Source: Paracidovorax avenae (lineage in GTDB: Bacteria; Pseudomonadota; Gammaproteobacteria; Burkholderiales; Burkholderiaceae_C). Taken from it: 64,000 bases of DNA. Below the pieces are notes generated by a model, which made no database searches, had not been told where the DNA came from, and worked only from the letters and a program-made list of their open reading frames with translations. Made by a program: the position numbers and the translations under genes. Shown in pieces: positions 61,667-64,000 of this stretch; position 1 is the first letter of the stretch; every line of letters begins with the position of its first letter. The DNA is taken from positions 3,259,501 to 3,323,500 of the forward strand of contig NZ_CP156079.1 in NCBI RefSeq assembly GCF_040892545.1, written 5' to 3'.

Positions 61667-64000
61667 ATGGACCGCCCTTCTCCCGCGCCCCCCGCCCCGG
61701 CAGAGCCTTTCGTGGTCACCGCGCCGGCCCGCTGGTGGCGCACCTGGTGGCGCAGCCTGTCACCCACGCGCCAGGACCGCCTCGCGGCCCTCGCGCCCCT
61801 GGCCGCCGTGCTCATGTTCCTCGCCGCGATCGTGGCGGCCTTCTGGTACCTGCGCGCCGAAGAAGGCGAGCGCGAGCAGGAAGCCCTGCGCCGCGACGTC
61901 GAATACGCGCAGCAGCGCGTGCGCCTGCGCCTGCTGGAACGCCAGGAACAGATCATGCGCATCGCGCGCGACCTCTCCAACCAGGATTTGGAGCGCACGG
62001 ATTTCGTCACCCGGGCGGAAGGCCTGATCAGCCAGTACCCCGAGCTGCAGGCCATCACCTGGATCGACGACCGCCGCCGCATCCGCGCCAGCCATGCGGC
62101 GCCCACGCTGCCCAGCAGCCAGTTGCGCGTCGCAGGCGAGGTGCTGCGCAACGGCGACACGGCCGACACCTTCGGCATCGCGCGCGATCTGCAGCAGCCC
62201 GTGTACGCGCAGCCGCTGGCCGACCCGGGCAGGGGTGAGGCCGCCCCCCTGCTGCAGTTGCAGGTGCCCCTGGTGGCGCAGGGCAAGTTCACAGGCGTGG
62301 TGCTGGCCGAATACTCCGTGGACAGCCTGCTGCGCTACGGCACGCCCACCGAAGTGCTCGCGCGCTACGCGGTCACGATGCTCGACGGCCGCGACCAGTT
62401 GCTGGCCGGAACGCCGCTGCCGCAACGCGGGCGCGCCTCGCCCTGGCAGCCCTGGGCCACCCGTGCCAACCAATATGAGGTGTTCGTGTCCCCGGTGGGC
62501 AATGGCCTCGTGCTGCGCGCCCAGGCCTACCGCACCTCCCTGGGGGTGGTGGGCAGCGGGCTCTTCTGGCTCGTTGGCACGCTCAGCGCCATGACGGCCT
62601 GGATGCTGATCGCCAACTGGCGCCACACCCGCCGCCGCCTGCGCACGCAGGAGGCGCTGGTGGCCGAAACCAACTTCCGCCGCGCCATGGAAAACTCCAT
62701 GGTCACGGGCATGCGCGCGCTCGACATGAACGGCCGCATGACCTACGTGAACGCCGCCTTCTGCCAGATGACCGGCTGGAACGCGGAGGAGCTGATCGGC
62801 CAGTCCCCGCCCTACACCTACTGGCCGGAAGCCGACCACGAAGTGCTGCATTCGAAGCTGCGCGACGAGCTCAGCGGCAAGCAGACGGTCGGCGGCTTCC
62901 AGGTGCGCGTGAAGCGCAAGAACGGCACGCTGTTCGACGCGCGGCTGTATGTGTCACCGCTCATCGACGCGCACGGGCAGCAGACCGGCTGGATGACCTC
63001 GATGACCGACATCACCGAGCCCAACCGCGTGCGCGAACAGCTCACGGCGTCCCATGAGCGCTTCACCATCGTGCTGGAATCGCTGGACGCTTCCGTCTCC
63101 GTCGCGCCCCTGGGCAGCGAGGAGTTGCTCTTCGCGAACAAGCTGTACCGCCAGTGGTTCGGCTCGCAGACTGGCGGGCACCTGCAGCTCGTCGCCCAGG
63201 CGGGCGTCCTGCCGGCCGGCAGCTCCAGCGCGGGCAGCATGGACGACGAGGATGCCCTCATGGGCCTGCCCACCGACACGCTCACCGACGCGCGCTCGGA
63301 GAACGCCGAGATCTACCTGCCCGACCTCGGCAAATGGCTGGAAGTGCGTTCCCGCTACCTGAACTGGGTGGACGGCCGCCTGGCACAGATGGTGATCGCC
63401 ACCGACATCACCCCGCGCCGCCAGGCCGAGGAGCAGGCCGCGCGCCAGGCCGAGCGCGCACAGTCCGTGAGCCGGCTGATCACCATGGGCGAGATGGCCT
63501 CCAGCGTGGCGCACGAATTGAACCAGCCGCTCACGGCCATCAGCAACTATTGCAGCGGCATGGTCTCGCGCATCAAGAGCCAGCAGATCACGGAAGACGC
63601 CCTGCTCTCCGCGCTGGAGAAGACCGCGCACCAGGCGCAGCGCGCGGGCCAGATCATCCAGCGCATCCGCGCCTTCGTGAAGAAGAGCGAGCCCAACCGC
63701 ACCCTCGCCGACGTGCAGCACATGGTCAGCGAAGCGGTCGAGCTCGCGGACATCGAGCTGCGCCGGCACAACGTGCGCCTCACCCACTACGTGGCCGCGC
63801 GCCTGCCGCCCGTGATGGCCGACACCATCCTGATCGAGCAGGTGCTCATCAACCTCATGAAGAACGGCGCGGAATCCATCCAGCAGGCAGGGCGCCCTCC
63901 GGCCCGCCGCAGCGTGGAACTGCGCGTGGTGCCACGCCCGCTGGACAGCCAGGACGGCATCGAATTCGCGGTGCAGGACACCGGCAAGGGCCTGGCCCCG
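61667..64000 (+). CDS. PAS-domain sensor histidine kinase (3' end outside window)
   Basis: The visible 778 residues run off the window. TM1 (about 39-62) and TM2 (about 290-311) enclose a periplasmic domain of about 230 residues. Then comes a PAS domain with S-box (NFRRAMENSMVTGMRALDMN, GWMTSMTDITE), a second PAS-like segment, and a HisKA domain of the FixL/DctB type with phospho-acceptor His616 in SVAHELNQPLTAISNY. The ATP-binding N-box is NLMKNGAESI and the G1 box begins DTGKGLAP, where the window ends. The partner response regulator should follow. It is divergent from the PDH operon. No ribosome site precedes the ATG; TACACT lies 6 bp before it, so a leaderless transcript is possible. Confidence 0.9.
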   Translation, partial: MDRPSPAPPAPAEPFVVTAPARWWRTWWRSLSPTRQDRLAALAPLAAVLMFLAAIVAAFWYLRAEEGEREQEALRRDVEYAQQRVRLRLLERQEQIMRIARDLSNQDLERTDFVTRAEGLISQYPELQAITWIDDRRRIRASHAAPTLPSSQLRVAGEVLRNGDTADTFGIARDLQQPVYAQPLADPGRGEAAPLLQLQVPLVAQGKFTGVVLAEYSVDSLLRYGTPTEVLARYAVTMLDGRDQLLAGTPLPQRGRASPWQPWATRANQYEVFVSPVGNGLVLRAQAYRTSLGVVGSGLFWLVGTLSAMTAWMLIANWRHTRRRLRTQEALVAETNFRRAMENSMVTGMRALDMNGRMTYVNAAFCQMTGWNAEELIGQSPPYTYWPEADHEVLHSKLRDELSGKQTVGGFQVRVKRKNGTLFDARLYVSPLIDAHGQQTGWMTSMTDITEPNRVREQLTASHERFTIVLESLDASVSVAPLGSEELLFANKLYRQWFGSQTGGHLQLVAQAGVLPAGSSSAGSMDDEDALMGLPTDTLTDARSENAEIYLPDLGKWLEVRSRYLNWVDGRLAQMVIATDITPRRQAEEQAARQAERAQSVSRLITMGEMASSVAHELNQPLTAISNYCSGMVSRIKSQQITEDALLSALEKTAHQAQRAGQIIQRIRAFVKKSEPNRTLADVQHMVSEAVELADIELRRHNVRLTHYVAARLPPVMADTILIEQVLINLMKNGAESIQQAGRPPARRSVELRVVPRPLDSQDGIEFAVQDTGKGLAP

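Overview
The window is a GC-rich, gene-dense bacterial chromosome segment with about 50 protein genes, no rRNA or tRNA gene, no insertion sequence, no prophage and no CRISPR array. Gene content and protein sequences point to a betaproteobacterium of the family Comamonadaceae, most likely Acidovorax or Paracidovorax. This rests on a phaC-phaA-phaB polyhydroxybutyrate locus, an E3 subunit with its own lipoyl domain in an aceE-aceF-lpdA operon, a stand-alone RnfB-like ferredoxin, an orphan Bug-type binding protein and a dapC-dapD-pilU-dapE-prmB block. The genus is inferred from recognised sequences, not from a search.

Layout. 1-2.8 kb: tail of a GntR/FCD regulator and an MHYT-PAS-PAS-GGDEF protein. 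2.9-9.0 kb: a complete czcICBA-type heavy-metal efflux operon on the minus strand. 9.1-11.5 kb: four small secreted or lipoprotein genes of unknown role. 11.6-14.1 kb: an orphan NarL-type response regulator and a CHASE3-type chemoreceptor. 14.5-16.6 kb: a flavin monooxygenase-marR operon with a clear palindromic operator. 16.6-18.7 kb: a secreted amidotransferase-like protein and dusA. 18.7-22.8 kb: a CHASE-PAS-GGDEF-EAL protein divergent from a single-domain (p)ppGpp synthetase. 23-26.7 kb: intracellular PHB depolymerase, RnfB-like ferredoxin and a chemoreceptor whose Cache domain sits at its cytoplasmic C-terminus. 26.8-34.5 kb: lysine/diaminopimelate genes with pilU inserted, prmB and yheS. 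34.5-38.9 kb: a structured intergenic region, then phaB, phaA and phaC on the minus strand. 38.9-45.7 kb: small membrane protein, yfiH, maiA, an FAH-family hydrolase, a Nudix hydrolase, an LRR-protein kinase fusion, a PNPOx-like protein, an AraC regulator and a PheC-like binding protein. 45.8-52.7 kb: a class A penicillin-binding protein, an RlmI-like methyltransferase, a DUF2167 protein, a membrane protein and a Bug-type binding protein. 53-55 kb: an AT-richer acyltransferase-SGNH gene that looks acquired. 55.2-61.5 kb: the pyruvate dehydrogenase operon. 61.7 kb to the end: a truncated PAS histidine kinase divergent from it.

Functional themes. Carbon storage is covered by acetyl-CoA supply (PDH), PHB synthesis (phaCAB) and mobilisation (phaZ). 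Second-messenger and stimulus signalling is rich: two c-di-GMP proteins, one alarmone synthetase, two chemoreceptors, one response regulator and one histidine kinase. The rest is largely housekeeping. No wholly new multi-gene system is evident. The most interesting leads are three TTTCG repeats at exact 10-bp spacing between the PDH operon and its divergent kinase, the C-terminal Cache chemoreceptor, the LRR-kinase fusion, the structured yheS-phaB intergenic region with a possible 24-residue peptide, and an intrinsic terminator separating phaA from phaB.
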